A stretch of 64,000 nucleotides of DNA from Variovorax sp. OK212 (GCF_900112425.1 NZ_FOLP01000027.1:19650-83649); one strand, 5' to 3'; numbered from the stretch's first letter, positions 16,791 to 26,904 are shown. The notes: generated by a model from the letters alone, not told the origin. Translations and numbers: made by a program.

Positions 16791-19700
16791 TTACCACTTC
16801 ACCCGCACACCCAACGAGCCGTTGACCGAACTCTTCACCTTGGCGTCGCCACCCGAGCCCCAGAGCTTGCCGATTTCGCCGTAGAGGCTGGTCGACTGGC
16901 TCAGGGCCAGCGTGAAACCGCCGGCCAGCTCGGTGCTGGTGCCGCCGGTCGGCGCCGCGATGTCGGTCGTGGTCGCGCCATTCACGAAGCGCGCGATGTC
17001 GGTGCCGCTCGAAGTCTTGTAGACATTGAAGCGGCCGTACGGCTGCAGCGTGCCCATGCCGGTGTCGATCTGGCCCTTCACGCGAACTCCGGCGCGCGCG
17101 ATCCAGCCGCTGTCGGCTTGCGGTTGCGCGATGGCGCCGGCGATGGCCGAGTTGTTCAAGTCCATGTGGTGATGAATCAGCTGCAGCTGCGGTTCGACAG
17201 TCCAGCCGCTGCCGCTGATCGCGAAGGCTTGTCCCACTTCGATGGAGCCCAAGAGGCTGTTGCCCTTGCCGCCGACACCCGCGCTGGCGAGCGGCTCGAC
17301 GGTGTAGCGGTGGCGGCCGGACTGCACCACGGCGTCGGCGTAGAAGCCGCTGTCGCCGGTGTAGGTGCCGTACACGCCCACGTACTGGCTGCGCAGGTCG
17401 TTGCGGCCGACGCCCAGGTTCTGGATGCCGCTGGCGAACCCGTTGACGCGCGCATCGCCGTCGAGCTGGCCGACGTAGATACCGGCGCGCCAGTGGGGCG
17501 TTGCGAGCAGGTCCGTGCCGGCCTGGAAGCCGGTCAGGCGGCCCTTGCTGGTCGGAGCGACGGCGCCGCTCTGCTGGATGTCGATGTCGGTGGAGAGCAC
17601 GCGAGCCCATGCGCGGCGGTCGGAACCGGTGGGCGCGGTGGCCGAGCCCTTCACGTCGTCGTCGCCCACACGCTTGCGCACATCTCCCAGCATCGCAAGG
17701 CTGCCCTGGCGCAGCTGGCTCGGCAGCGCGGCGTACAGCGAGGCCTCCGGACGATAGGTGACCACCGCCGGCGCACCCGGTGCGACCGCGTTGGTGGTGG
17801 AGCGCAGGAACCAGTTCTCGCCGGCACCTTCGGCATCGGCGGCGTACAGGCGGTATTCGTAGGCGCCCGCATCGACGTGGCCGCCCGCCAGGCTGAACGC
17901 GTCCTTCGTGGTCTGCGCGGTGGTCGTCGCGCCCCCTTGTGCCGTCACCACCTCGATGCCATTGCCGCTCGTGAGTGCGCCCAGGCCGCCGAGGTTGGCG
18001 ACCTGCACGCTGGTCTTGCCGGTGGCCGTGCCGCCGTTGATCACCAGGCGGTCTGACGGACCCGTGCCGCTCAGGGCGGTGCCGAGCTTCAGTACGCCGT
18101 TGTTGCCGACGTAGTTGCCGTTGACCGTCAACGTCGCGCCCGCGGCGGTGCCCGCCAGCGACACCGTGCCGCTGTTGGCGAGCGAGGCCACCCTCTGGTC
18201 GTAGCCTGCAAGGTCCAGCGTGGCGCCCGCGGCCACGCTGTGTGCGGAAGCCGCGCTGAAGGTGTTCACCGCGCCTGCACGCAGGGTGCCCTGCGCCACG
18301 TTCGTTGCGCCGGTGTACGTGTTGGCACCCGCCAATGTCAGCGTGCCCGTGCCCTCCTTCGTCAGGAAGCCGCCGCCGCTGATTCCGCCACTCAGGGTGC
18401 CCGAGAACGCACCGGTGTCGACGACAGGGTCGTTCGTGCCCGTGAGCTGGATCGCGTTGGCGATGTTCACGCCATCGGCGCTGAAGCCCAGCGTGGTGCC
18501 GTCGTCCATCGCGAGCGCGCCCGTGCCCAGCGCCGCGCTGTTGCCGACGTCGAGCCTGCCTTCCTTCAACGCGGTGCCGCCCGTGTATGTGCTCGCGCCC
18601 GACAGCGTGAGCGTGCCGCTGCCGACCTTCACGACGGAACCGCCGCTTCCGCTGACGCCGCCGGTCAGCGTGTCGTTCGACCCGAGGCCGCCAAGGGTGA
18701 GCTTCGCCGCGCCGAGCGTGACCGTTCCCGCGCCCGACAGGGAACCGATCTCGATGCCGGCCTTGGACGTCACACCCGACATGTCGAGCGTGCCGCCGGT
18801 CTCGTTGCTGATCCGGGCGCCGCGCGCGGACGACGCGTCGCTGAAGCTCAACAGGCTCTTGTTGCCGTTGACGATGGTCGCGCTGCCCGCCGTGGCGTCC
18901 TGCAGGAAGTACACCGCCCCACCCTCGTTCGTGATGGTCGATGCGGCTGCGGTGCTGGTGCCGCTGAATTGAAGCGAGTTGACGCCGGGCGCCTGCCAGC
19001 CCGCGCCGTTGACGAAGAGCCTGGACGACGCCGCGGTCGCATCCGCCGAGAACGCCAGCACGTTGTTGGCATCGGCGGCGCCCGCGCGGCCCACGCTGTA
19101 GCTGTTGCTGCCGGCGCTGGCGCCGCTGGTGAAGGAAACCCTCGTGTCGTTGGTCTGCTGCTGCACGGCGCCGGTGCCCAGCGTGCCGAGACCGGCGACG
19201 GTGACGGTGGCACCGCCCTGCACCGTGGTGCCGCCTTCATAGGTATTCGGCGTGATGGCGGACAGCGTTCCGCCGGCCCCCGTGACCGTCAGGCCTCCCT
19301 TGCCGCCGATGCCGCCGACCAACGCCACGAGGTTCGAGCCCAGGTCCAGGGTGCCGCCCGCAGACCCGAGCGTGACTGCCCGGCTCGACAGCATCGGCGC
19401 CGAGCCCGTCGCAACGCGCAGCGTGCCTCCGTCGAGCGCAAGGCCGCCGCTCATGTTGCCCAGGTTGTTGTCCGCCGAGATCTGCAGCGTGCCGGCGCTC
19501 ACCGTCGTGCCGCCGCTGTAGGTGTTCACGCCCTGGAGCGTGAGCGTGCCCGCACCGGTCTTCCTGAGCCCGTCGGTCCCCGCGATGACGTTGGACACGG
19601 TCGCGTTCCAGCCGGCGCTTGGGGCGCTGCCATCGCCCACGCGCACCTCGACCGGCCCCGGCGAGGCCTTGTCGGCCACCAGCGTGAGCGCGTCACCGGA

Positions 19701-22451
19701 CAGCCTGTAGCCGTCGCTCGCGAACTGCATGCCCGTGGCCGACACGGCGCCGCCGGTGTTGTCGAGCGCCACGTTGCCGGCCGCGCCACCGAAGATCGCG
19801 AAGGCGGGCTGCGGCTGCATCACCGCGGTGACCGAACCCTTGTCGTCGGTCCAGTTCGGCTGCGTCAGGCTCCAGGTGCCGTTGCCGCCGCCCATCGCCG
19901 TCGAGCTGGCCAGGCCGTTGGCGTTCCAGAAGTTCAGTACGGCGGCAGGGCTGAAGCTGATCAGGTTGACCTGCTTGCTGCCCGTGAGGTATTGCAGCGA
20001 AAAGCTGCCCGCGGGCAAGCTCCCCAGCGCGATACCGCCGTTGGTCTGCGTGAGCGCCCCGCCGTAGCTGAACAGGTTGTAAAGGCCCAGGCCCATGGCG
20101 CCGGTGTCGGAGACATTCAGCGTGGCGCCGTTGAGCGCGAGGTTGCCGCCGACAGCGACGCTGTCGCTCAACCCGGGCACGGCACCGGTGCCTGGTGCGC
20201 CGAACTCGAAGTCGAGCACGCTGCCCTTGGCAATGCCGAGGTCGCCGTCGATGGTCAGCGTGCCGATGGAATTGCCCGGCGCCAAGTGCGCGCCCGAGGC
20301 AATGCTCACGTTGCCGCCGATGCGGCCGTGGCCGCCCAGGGTCGCACCCGAAGCCACGTTCATTGCGCCCGCAACACGAGCGCTCGACTTGGTGGCGTCG
20401 CTGCCCACCACCAGCTTGCCTGCGACAACGTCGGTGAGGCCGGTGAAGGTATTGATGCCGTCCAGCCACACCGTTCCTGCGCCCTGCTTCACGAGCGAGC
20501 CGCCGACGCCACTCACGACGCCGGAGAAGATCGCCTGGGTGCCGGCGCCCGAGCCGACGGTCAACGTCTTGTTGCCAAGTTGTACGGCGCCATCGCCGAG
20601 CAGATCGCCGATGATCATGTTTGCGGCGGCACGCCCCGTCGTGTCGAGAGTGGCACCGGCCAACACCGTCACCGTGCTGCCCGACACCAGCGAGCCCGCT
20701 CCTGAGAGCGCCAGCGTCCCCTCGGTGACCGTGGTGCCCCCCAGGTGCAGGTTGGTGCCGCTCAAGGTCAGGGTGCCCACGCCTTCCTTGACGAGCTCGC
20801 CGCCGCCGCTGATGCTGCCGGAGAAGGTGGTGCTCGCGCTGTCGGCGCCAACATTCAGGGACTTGATTCCAAGGCTCACCAGTCCCGCGCCGGCAAGCGA
20901 ACCGATGCCGGTGCCGCTGCCGGTGATAGCCTGCAGGTCGAAAGTCGCACCGGACGTGACGGTCAAAGCGGTCGCGCGCGAGAGCGCACCCGATCCTGCC
21001 AATGCCAGCGTTCCCAAGGTGACCTGCGTCGGGCCCGTGTAGGTGCTTGCGCCTCGCAGCGTCAGGGTGCCGGCGCCGCTCTTGGCGATACCGCCCGCGC
21101 CTGCGATGACGCCGGAGAAGTCGCCGGCCAGCACACCTGCCGCGGTAGTGGCAAGCGTTCCCGTTCGGAGCGTTCCGCCGCCGAGCAAGTTGGCGATGGG
21201 GAAAACCGCGGACGCACGGTCGTTCAGGTCGAGCACGGCACCTGTGGCAATGGCTGTTTCGGACGCTGCTTGAGCCATGTTGCCGAAGGCACTGCCCGAT
21301 ATCTTCAGCGTGCCGAAGTTCACCCCGATCTTGCCCGGCGTCGAGTAAACGGCCTGGCTCGTGACCAAGTCAACGACACCTTGCTGACCGACAGCGCCGA
21401 CGTTGAAGTCGCCGTCGAACCGGATGTTGCCGGTCAGGCCCAGTGTGGTGCCTGTCGCAGCCGAAAATGTGGCTGGCCCGGCAAGACGCACCTCGTTGCC
21501 GAGCGTCATCGAAGCGGTGCCACGAAGTTCGCCGTTGGAGATCGTCACGCTCGACGATCCCAGGGCGCCGCCATTGCCGATGGCAAGTACCCCTTGATCG
21601 AGGCGCGTACCGCCGCCGTAGGTGTTCAAGCCTGACAGGGTGAGCGCGCCCGCACCGGTCTTGGTGAGCGAACCACCACCTGACAGCACACCCGACATCG
21701 TCGCGCCGAGACCGTTGGTGTCGATGGCAGAACCGGCGCCTGAGAGCGTGGCGTCCATGCCCGTCACGAGTTGGGAGCCTGTCACCCGCAGCATGCCGCC
21801 AGCCCAGTTGAACGCGTCGGTGGCGCCAGCCTTCGCCGGGATCAGGCCGTTAACGCCGCCGACCTCGAGGGTGCCGTCGGTGTTGAGGTTGAGCGTGCCC
21901 GCACCGCCCGCTGCCGCGCCGAGTTCGATCTGAGACGATCGCACAGTGCCACCGTTGCCGACGGTCAGCGTAGCCGGCGCATTGAAACCCAAGACGAGGG
22001 AGGCCGCATCGAACACCGAGTTGGCACCGTCTACCGATATGGTGCCCAAACCGCCGACCCCAGCAAACGTCCTGCGGATCGTCAGTGCTGCCCCGTTGCT
22101 TACGGACAAAGAAGCCCCGGGCACGTCAAGCTGGAGGAATGCGGCTTGGCCTTCGGAACCACTGCCTGAGAGCTGCAACATCCCCGGCGTCGCGACGCGA
22201 ACTGTATCGAGAGCCGTCGGTGCCACGCCGCCGCTCCAATTGCTTCCAGCCAGCCAGTCGCCGGCAACGGGAGACACCCAGTCGATGACCTGTGCCTGTA
22301 CTGGCAGTGCGGCAGCCCCGAGCAATGCCGCGCCGAACGCCAGAACGCAGCCGAGCCGCGGTCCCCCGCCCCCCGATGATTTCGCGACTTCGGAAACAGC
22401 CTGGCGCGCGCCTGTGCGGCGGTTGATGACGATGCGGTGGGTATGGTTCAT
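16791..22451 (-). CDS. Giant autotransporter (type Va) adhesin-like protein
   Basis: 1886 aa, surface-exposed. It opens with an extended signal-peptide region (MNHTHRIVINRRTGARQAVS) followed by a conventional leader ending AALPVQAQ (about residue 54). The passenger (about 55-1600) is built of many repeats such as GAGTLTLSGANTYTGGT and LTKTGAGALTLSGLNTYGGG, the autotransporter-associated beta-strand repeat of a right-handed beta-helix. The C-terminal ~280 residues form the translocator barrel, from RRAWARVLSTDIDIQQSG to SLGVRVKW with the expected terminal aromatic residue. No protease triad or other enzymatic domain was noticed. It lies 123 bp downstream of a response regulator on the same strand and is probably its target. 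Base composition is strongly repetitive, and open frames on the other strand here are shadows. Confidence 0.93.
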   Translation of the reverse strand: MNHTHRIVINRRTGARQAVSEVAKSSGGGGPRLGCVLAFGAALLGAAALPVQAQVIDWVSPVAGDWLAGSNWSGGVAPTALDTVRVATPGMLQLSGSGSEGQAAFLQLDVPGASLSVSNGAALTIRRTFAGVGGLGTISVDGANSVFDAASLVLGFNAPATLTVGNGGTVRSSQIELGAAAGGAGTLNLNTDGTLEVGGVNGLIPAKAGATDAFNWAGGMLRVTGSQLVTGMDATLSGAGSAIDTNGLGATMSGVLSGGGSLTKTGAGALTLSGLNTYGGGTRLDQGVLAIGNGGALGSSSVTISNGELRGTASMTLGNEVRLAGPATFSAATGTTLGLTGNIRFDGDFNVGAVGQQGVVDLVTSQAVYSTPGKIGVNFGTLKISGSAFGNMAQAASETAIATGAVLDLNDRASAVFPIANLLGGGTLRTGTLATTAAGVLAGDFSGVIAGAGGIAKSGAGTLTLRGASTYTGPTQVTLGTLALAGSGALSRATALTVTSGATFDLQAITGSGTGIGSLAGAGLVSLGIKSLNVGADSASTTFSGSISGGGELVKEGVGTLTLSGTNLHLGGTTVTEGTLALSGAGSLVSGSTVTVLAGATLDTTGRAAANMIIGDLLGDGAVQLGNKTLTVGSGAGTQAIFSGVVSGVGGSLVKQGAGTVWLDGINTFTGLTDVVAGKLVVGSDATKSSARVAGAMNVASGATLGGHGRIGGNVSIASGAHLAPGNSIGTLTIDGDLGIAKGSVLDFEFGAPGTGAVPGLSDSVAVGGNLALNGATLNVSDTGAMGLGLYNLFSYGGALTQTNGGIALGSLPAGSFSLQYLTGSKQVNLISFSPAAVLNFWNANGLASSTAMGGGNGTWSLTQPNWTDDKGSVTAVMQPQPAFAIFGGAAGNVALDNTGGAVSATGMQFASDGYRLSGDALTLVADKASPGPVEVRVGDGSAPSAGWNATVSNVIAGTDGLRKTGAGTLTLQGVNTYSGGTTVSAGTLQISADNNLGNMSGGLALDGGTLRVATGSAPMLSSRAVTLGSAGGTLDLGSNLVALVGGIGGKGGLTVTGAGGTLSAITPNTYEGGTTVQGGATVTVAGLGTLGTGAVQQQTNDTRVSFTSGASAGSNSYSVGRAGAADANNVLAFSADATAASSRLFVNGAGWQAPGVNSLQFSGTSTAAASTITNEGGAVYFLQDATAGSATIVNGNKSLLSFSDASSARGARISNETGGTLDMSGVTSKAGIEIGSLSGAGTVTLGAAKLTLGGLGSNDTLTGGVSGSGGSVVKVGSGTLTLSGASTYTGGTALKEGRLDVGNSAALGTGALAMDDGTTLGFSADGVNIANAIQLTGTNDPVVDTGAFSGTLSGGISGGGFLTKEGTGTLTLAGANTYTGATNVAQGTLRAGAVNTFSAASAHSVAAGATLDLAGYDQRVASLANSGTVSLAGTAAGATLTVNGNYVGNNGVLKLGTALSGTGPSDRLVINGGTATGKTSVQVANLGGLGALTSGNGIEVVTAQGGATTTAQTTKDAFSLAGGHVDAGAYEYRLYAADAEGAGENWFLRSTTNAVAPGAPAVVTYRPEASLYAALPSQLRQGSLAMLGDVRKRVGDDDVKGSATAPTGSDRRAWARVLSTDIDIQQSGAVAPTSKGRLTGFQAGTDLLATPHWRAGIYVGQLDGDARVNGFASGIQNLGVGRNDLRSQYVGVYGTYTGDSGFYADAVVQSGRHRYTVEPLASAGVGGKGNSLLGSIEVGQAFAISGSGWTVEPQLQLIHHHMDLNNSAIAGAIAQPQADSGWIARAGVRVKGQIDTGMGTLQPYGRFNVYKTSSGTDIARFVNGATTTDIAAPTGGTSTELAGGFTLALSQSTSLYGEIGKLWGSGGDAKVKSSVNGSLGVRVKW

Positions 22452-22574
22452 GAAAAATCTACGCTCCCTGTAGTTCGGCTTGAATAATGAAAATTGAACA
22501 CAGTCGCGGCCCGCCGCGGCAAGCCGACCGGAATGCGTTCGAAGAAGAGATGCCGAGCGCTGCAGCCACGGTCC

Positions 22575-23330
22575 TCATGGCTCGATGCATCCGGTTCCCT
22601 GGAAGCTGTAGCCTTCACCGCGCACAGCAACGATCGGCAACTTCTGCCCGCAGGCCTGTTCGGCCTTGCGGCGCAGCCGCGAGACAGTGACGTCGAGGTT
22701 GCGTTCGTAGACTTCCAGTCCCGGGCGCCCCATGGCCACGAGCAGCGTGGTGCGATCGACGACTTCGCGCGGCCGCGCGATGAGGCTGTGCACCAGCCGC
22801 GCCTCCGAGCTCGAGAGCTGCACGCGCTGGCCGTCGGGGGCCAGCAGCACCCAATCGGTACTTTGGAAGCGCCAGGGGCTCGGCACGGCCGGTCCCGCGG
22901 CCAGTTCCACGCCAGTTTCTTCCGCATCTTTTTCAGCCGGTTCGCGCACGCCCTGCGCCTCCTGGCTGCGCTGCAGCAGGTTGCGCAGCACCATCTCCAG
23001 TTCCCGCAGGTTCACCGGCTTGACGAGGTAGTAGTCGGCGCCCAGGCCGAGTCCGCGCAGGCGGTCGTTCGCCAAGCCGCGCGCGGTGAGCATCACGATG
23101 CGCATGGCGCTGCGCGACCGCAAGCGGGCCAGCACGGCAAAGCCGTCTTCACCCGGCAGATTGACGTCGCACACGGCTGCGTCGAAGTCCTGGCGCGCCA
23201 GTTCGGCGTCGACCTCTTCGGCGCTTGCCACCCCGCGCGCCGGCATGCCGACGCCGCACAGGTAACGCACCAGCGTGTCGCGCAAGTCGTCGTCGTCCTC
23301 GATGACGAGCACGCGGATCACGCCTGCCAT
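22575..23330 (-). CDS. OmpR/PhoB-family response regulator
   Basis: 251 aa. The receiver domain (1-120) has VLVIEDDDD, phosphoacceptor Asp in AAVCDVNLPGEDG, and MLTARG and LVKPVN for the conserved T and K. The C-terminal winged-helix (about 150-250) ends with the RNLDVTVSRLRRKAE and VRGEGYSF signatures. The ATG at 23330 overlaps the kinase stop by 13 bp, so the pair is translationally coupled. The frame runs far upstream inside the kinase gene, but the receiver starts here. Likely regulates the autotransporter next to it. Confidence 0.93.
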   Translation of the reverse strand: MAGVIRVLVIEDDDDLRDTLVRYLCGVGMPARGVASAEEVDAELARQDFDAAVCDVNLPGEDGFAVLARLRSRSAMRIVMLTARGLANDRLRGLGLGADYYLVKPVNLRELEMVLRNLLQRSQEAQGVREPAEKDAEETGVELAAGPAVPSPWRFQSTDWVLLAPDGQRVQLSSSEARLVHSLIARPREVVDRTTLLVAMGRPGLEVYERNLDVTVSRLRRKAEQACGQKLPIVAVRGEGYSFQGTGCIEP

Positions 23331-25480
23331 CCGAAACCTCGCTGATCTGAGTTCACCGCTGGGTCTCCATCCTCGCGCGCCTGCGGGTCGTCGCTTGCCA
23401 GCCGCGGCAGCGTCAGCGTGAGCACGGCACCGCCTTCGGGCCGATTGGCCGCGGTGACGCTGCCGGCGTGGAGCCTGGCAATCCGCCGCACCATGTGCAG
23501 CCCCAGGCCGATTCCGGGGAGGCGCCGCACGCCCTCCGCGCGATAGAAGCGTTCGAACACGTGCGGCAGGTCTTGCGGCCTGAAGCCGGGGCCCTGGTCG
23601 CACACCTGGATGCGCACGCATGAGGTAGCGCCGGCATGCCCGGTGGTGTCGCGCAGGTCTTGCCGGAACCCGGCACGCACGAACACCTGCGACTGCGCAG
23701 GCGCGTACTTGACGGCGTTGGTCAGCAGGTTGTCGACGGCAATGTGCAGCAGCGTCTCGTCCGCCAGCACGGGCAGCTCGGGTGCGTCGAGCGCCAGCGA
23801 AATCCGCCCGCGGGCGTTGCCTTCGTTGTGCTCCCCGATCTTCTCGCCCAGGAAATCGGCAAGCTCGATGGGCACCGGGCTCATCTTCTCGCTGGAGGCT
23901 TCGAGCCATTCGTCGGCCAGCAGGGTGTCCACCAGGTCGCGCATGCGCAGCACCGTGCGCGTGATCTTCTCTGCCTCGCTCTTCACCTCTTCGCGGGCCA
24001 GCCCCAGGCGCTCGTCCGAAAGCATCTGGGCCACGCCGCCGATGGTGCCGAGCGGCGTGCGGAACTCGTGGGAGACCATGGCAAGCAAGCCCTTCTGCTC
24101 GCGCAGCGCGAGCGTCAGTTGCTCGTGCGTGCGTTGGTGGTCCGTGACTTCCTGGCGCAGGTCGCGGGTGCGCTCGTGCACGCGTTGCTCCAGCCGCGCG
24201 CCATGGCGCCGGGACAGCGCGAGCGCCTTGCGTTCACGGTGGCGCACGCGCCAGCCCATCGCGAAGAAGAAGGCCAGCACGTGAGCGATGGCGGCCATCG
24301 CGTAGCTGTATTGCGTTGCCAGCGTGAAAGGCAGCCACTGCAGGTTCTTGGCAAAGTGCATCACTCCGGTCAGCAGGTACACCGAGTAGCCGACCAGGGT
24401 CGGCCAGGCGTGCCTGTTGCGGCGCAAGAGCACGGCGCACAGCGCCACGACGCAGACCGCAAACAGCACCCACAGCACATTCAGCGCAACGGCAATGCGC
24501 CCGTACCAACCCGCCACGGCCATCACGCAAGCCAGGCCGCAAGCGAATGCGAGCGCCTTGAACACGCGGTCCATGCGCGGAAACTGGCGCGCCATGTCGA
24601 GCAGGCTGCGTGCGAAGGCGAAGGCGGCCGCGCTGTGAAGGCACAGCGAGAAACTGTGCAGGCGCACGGCGGCGACCGGGCTGTCCTGGAACCACAGCGA
24701 GGCCTGCAGGTTCTCGGAGGTCGCAAACAGCAGTGCGAGCGTCAGGAGATAACCCGCATAGCCGATGAAGCGCCGGTCGGGCAAGGCCATGCCCATCATC
24801 AGGCTGACCATGGCCATGAGCAGGACCATGCCGACCACGGCAGCGCCCGCAGCGGTGATCTGCTGCTGCACCGCTGCGAGTTCGCGCAGCGGCGACACCC
24901 CCCCGATGAGGCTCAACGCCCGGTCACCCGCCAGGCGCACCCAGACCCAGCGCGGTTGCGCATCGGGCAGTTCAGGCAGGCGCACCGCCGGAAGGGACCA
25001 CGGCAGCTCGCGCGCCGAGCCCGCGCGCATGCCCCCCAGTTCGCGGTGCACGAGCGCCGTGGCTCCGTCGGCACCCTCCCCCGGCAGCCATACGTCGAGG
25101 TAGTCCGCATACCGGGCCCCCAGCCGCAGCCACCAGCCGCCCTTCAGCGGATGGGCGGCCTCCTCCTGTGTCGCCTGGATCTGGAAGCGCAACCACCATG
25201 CGCCGGACGAATAGCCGCCGTTGAAGCCGTCCTCGATCGGTTCGAACTGCTGCGCGTATGGAGGCGACGCAACCTGCTGCTGGGTCAGTTGGCCGGTGGG
25301 GTCGTGGAACGCCTGCAGATGACCACCGAAGTTTCGTTCGCTGAAGCTCAGCTTCGGGTCGAGCCGCAACGCGGGGACATCGGCGCGGCTGGGCGTGACC
25401 AGGAAAACGAGCGACAGGAGCGCAAGCCCTGCGATCACGCGCAGGACGCCCAGCCACTTGAATGCCGCTGTCTTCAACAC
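23318..25480 (-). CDS. 7TMR-DISM sensor histidine kinase
   Basis: 720 aa. A signal-like N-terminus ends at SRADVPALRL. A periplasmic 7TMR-DISMED2 domain (about 40-185; GYSSGAWWLRFQIQ, WWLRLGARYADYLDVWLPG) is followed by seven membrane helices (about 205-400). A coiled linker leads to the HisKA domain with the phospho-accepting His in MVSHEFRTPLG (about 468). The HATPase_c has DNLLTNAVKYAP, CDQGPGF and GIGLGLHMVRRIA. DISM receptors are thought to sense carbohydrates or other small ligands. Start is GTG 25480. Co-operonic with the response regulator and apparently the autotransporter. Confidence 0.92.
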   Translation of the reverse strand: MLKTAAFKWLGVLRVIAGLALLSLVFLVTPSRADVPALRLDPKLSFSERNFGGHLQAFHDPTGQLTQQQVASPPYAQQFEPIEDGFNGGYSSGAWWLRFQIQATQEEAAHPLKGGWWLRLGARYADYLDVWLPGEGADGATALVHRELGGMRAGSARELPWSLPAVRLPELPDAQPRWVWVRLAGDRALSLIGGVSPLRELAAVQQQITAAGAAVVGMVLLMAMVSLMMGMALPDRRFIGYAGYLLTLALLFATSENLQASLWFQDSPVAAVRLHSFSLCLHSAAAFAFARSLLDMARQFPRMDRVFKALAFACGLACVMAVAGWYGRIAVALNVLWVLFAVCVVALCAVLLRRNRHAWPTLVGYSVYLLTGVMHFAKNLQWLPFTLATQYSYAMAAIAHVLAFFFAMGWRVRHRERKALALSRRHGARLEQRVHERTRDLRQEVTDHQRTHEQLTLALREQKGLLAMVSHEFRTPLGTIGGVAQMLSDERLGLAREEVKSEAEKITRTVLRMRDLVDTLLADEWLEASSEKMSPVPIELADFLGEKIGEHNEGNARGRISLALDAPELPVLADETLLHIAVDNLLTNAVKYAPAQSQVFVRAGFRQDLRDTTGHAGATSCVRIQVCDQGPGFRPQDLPHVFERFYRAEGVRRLPGIGLGLHMVRRIARLHAGSVTAANRPEGGAVLTLTLPRLASDDPQAREDGDPAVNSDQRGFGWQA

Positions 25481-25952
25481 GCGCGGCCGACCCGCACCTG
25501 AATATGTGTACGGTCCAGCGACGCCTGCGCAGCCGCGCGAGCAGCCTCCTCATTGAATGCAAAAAGACTCATCCACCCTCTCGAATTAGTTACTTCGTCG
25601 CATCCCACAGGCCTGAGACGGGAGGAGACGTTCTTCTTCTTTTTGGCGAACCCACGCAGGTGCATGAGCCCATCGCAGTCCGACGGCTTGCGCACCCTAT
25701 CAAGGCTTGGCGTCACCGTGCTTGGCGAGCGGCATTTTGCGACGGCTTGCCGGGCCTGGCACCTTACTTTTTCTTGCAACGCCACCTGATCTGCGCAAAG
25801 TGGTGGCGTGGTGCGGGGGTGTCAGGCAACCGGGCTTGGGTCGGAGCGGTACCTGACACCAAGCGGATCCTATGCCGCAACTTGAAGTCGCTGCTTCAGA
25901 TCTGCGGCATGCGATCCGCGCGCTCGGACAACAGGCTCAGCGCCGCGCGCAC
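25481..25952. other. Intergenic region upstream of the kinase, no gene recognised
   Basis: Contains the promoter side of the kinase operon and the palindromic repeat at 25818-25860. Open frames on both strands lack recognisable domains. Confidence 0.4.
25818..25860. repeat. Palindromic REP-like repeat
   Basis: GGTGTCAGG (25818-25826) and CCTGACACC (25852-25860) are perfect reverse complements with a 25-base spacer. The pairing extends imperfectly inward (GCAACC against GGTA). The look is that of interspersed palindromes left near mobile DNA in betaproteobacteria. Confidence 0.5.
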
Positions 25953-26225
25953 TAGGAAATGTCTGATAAAGAGCACGCTTTTGCATGAAGAATCGCCCCC
26001 TGCCGAGGAGCAAGAGCGATGGGTCAGATCAGCTTTGCGGATGCGGAGCAAGCGGGCAAGAGGAAGAAGACAAGGCGCGAAGTCTTCCTTCCGAAATGGA
26101 ACTCGTGGTCCCGCGGAGGGCGCTGCTCAAGGTCTCGCGAAACACAAGCTAGTCTGGGTGCTTTTGAGGATCTTCAGAATCGCAGGACTGCAGTATCTGA
26201 AGGAGTTGCTTCGAAGCCCTGATAA
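25953..26225 (+). pseudogene. IS5-family transposase remnant (5' part)
   Basis: From ATG 26019 the protein begins MGQISFADAEQAGKRKKTRR, the conserved start of IS5-group transposases. It continues EVFLPKW, then needs a frame change to LVVPRRALLKVS, after which it ends in stops. AGGAAATGTCTGATAAAG just upstream (from about 25954) resembles an IS5-type terminal repeat. Everything downstream, including the DDE catalytic part, is missing. Confidence 0.65.
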
Positions 26226-26312
26226 TTGAACTCCACAAACCAGGTTGTTTCATGTGGCCGGCACATCTCGCGCCGGAGACCCGCGGGCGCTACCAGCACT
26301 TCAAGAACCCGC

Positions 26313-26525
26313 ATGACCACTGTTCGCGTGAAAGACAATGAGCCCTTCGAAATCGCTTTGCGGCGATTCAAGCGCACGATCGAAAAGGTGGGTCTGCTGA
26401 CGTTGATTCGCGCACGCGAGTTCTACGAGAAACCTACGACGGAGCGCAAGCGCAAGAAGGCTGCGGCCGTCAGTCGCCAGCGCAAGCTCGTCCGCTCGTC
26501 GCAGTTGCCCAAGAAGATGTATTGA
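26313..26525 (+). CDS. rpsU: 30S ribosomal protein S21 (paralogue)
   Basis: 70 aa, full length. Starts MTTVRVKDNEPFEIALRRFK and contains the conserved REFYEKPT and ERKRKKAAA stretches, ending SSQLPKKMY. S21 sits on the 30S platform and helps base pairing between the 16S 3' end and mRNA leaders. ATG 26313 fits the family start; the frame is open back to 26226 but that part is unrelated. Burkholderiales often carry several rpsU copies. This one lies alone between IS5 and IS66 wreckage, with none of the usual partners (dnaG, rpoD, gatB-like). Confidence 0.93.
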   Translation: MTTVRVKDNEPFEIALRRFKRTIEKVGLLTLIRAREFYEKPTTERKRKKAAAVSRQRKLVRSSQLPKKMY

Positions 26526-26904
26526 TCCAGCACTGAGTTGCAAAAGCCCGCGTGGCCGTCCAGCGCGAAGTTTTATGGGGCTCGGAATGGTCTACGTCCG
26601 GCTGGTAGCAGCCAATGATCCTCGTCGTCAGCGGGGCCGCGATGAACCAGGGGCTGGGACATCGAGCGGGCCGTGCTGGCGCAGCAGTTCCGCCGTGGCG
26701 CTCTCCTCGAGCGAGTAGACACCCCGCTTCTCCTTCCATGACGAGCGACTTGTCCTGAAGGCTCCAAGCGCTGCCTGAACGTTGGAGCGACAAACCCGAT
26801 CGGGATGGCGTTCTAGGTCGACGTATACGACGTCAAGCGTCGCGCGACTGACGCTGACAGGATGGCCGCTTAGGCCAAACAGATAAGGATAAGCGGCGCT
26901 TTCT
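26526..26904. other. No intact gene; minus-strand coding scraps
   Basis: The minus strand shows natural-looking pieces in two frames around 26590-26780 (KEKRGVYSLEESATAELLRQ in one, WFIAAPLTTRIIGCYQPDVD in another). This suggests a frameshifted gene that I cannot identify. Confidence 0.3.

Noticed and set aside
18240..20705. 821-codon open frame on the plus strand inside the autotransporter
   Set aside because: It is the antisense shadow of a repetitive GC-rich gene; the composition is Arg/Ala-rich with no domain, and the opposite strand has a complete autotransporter architecture.
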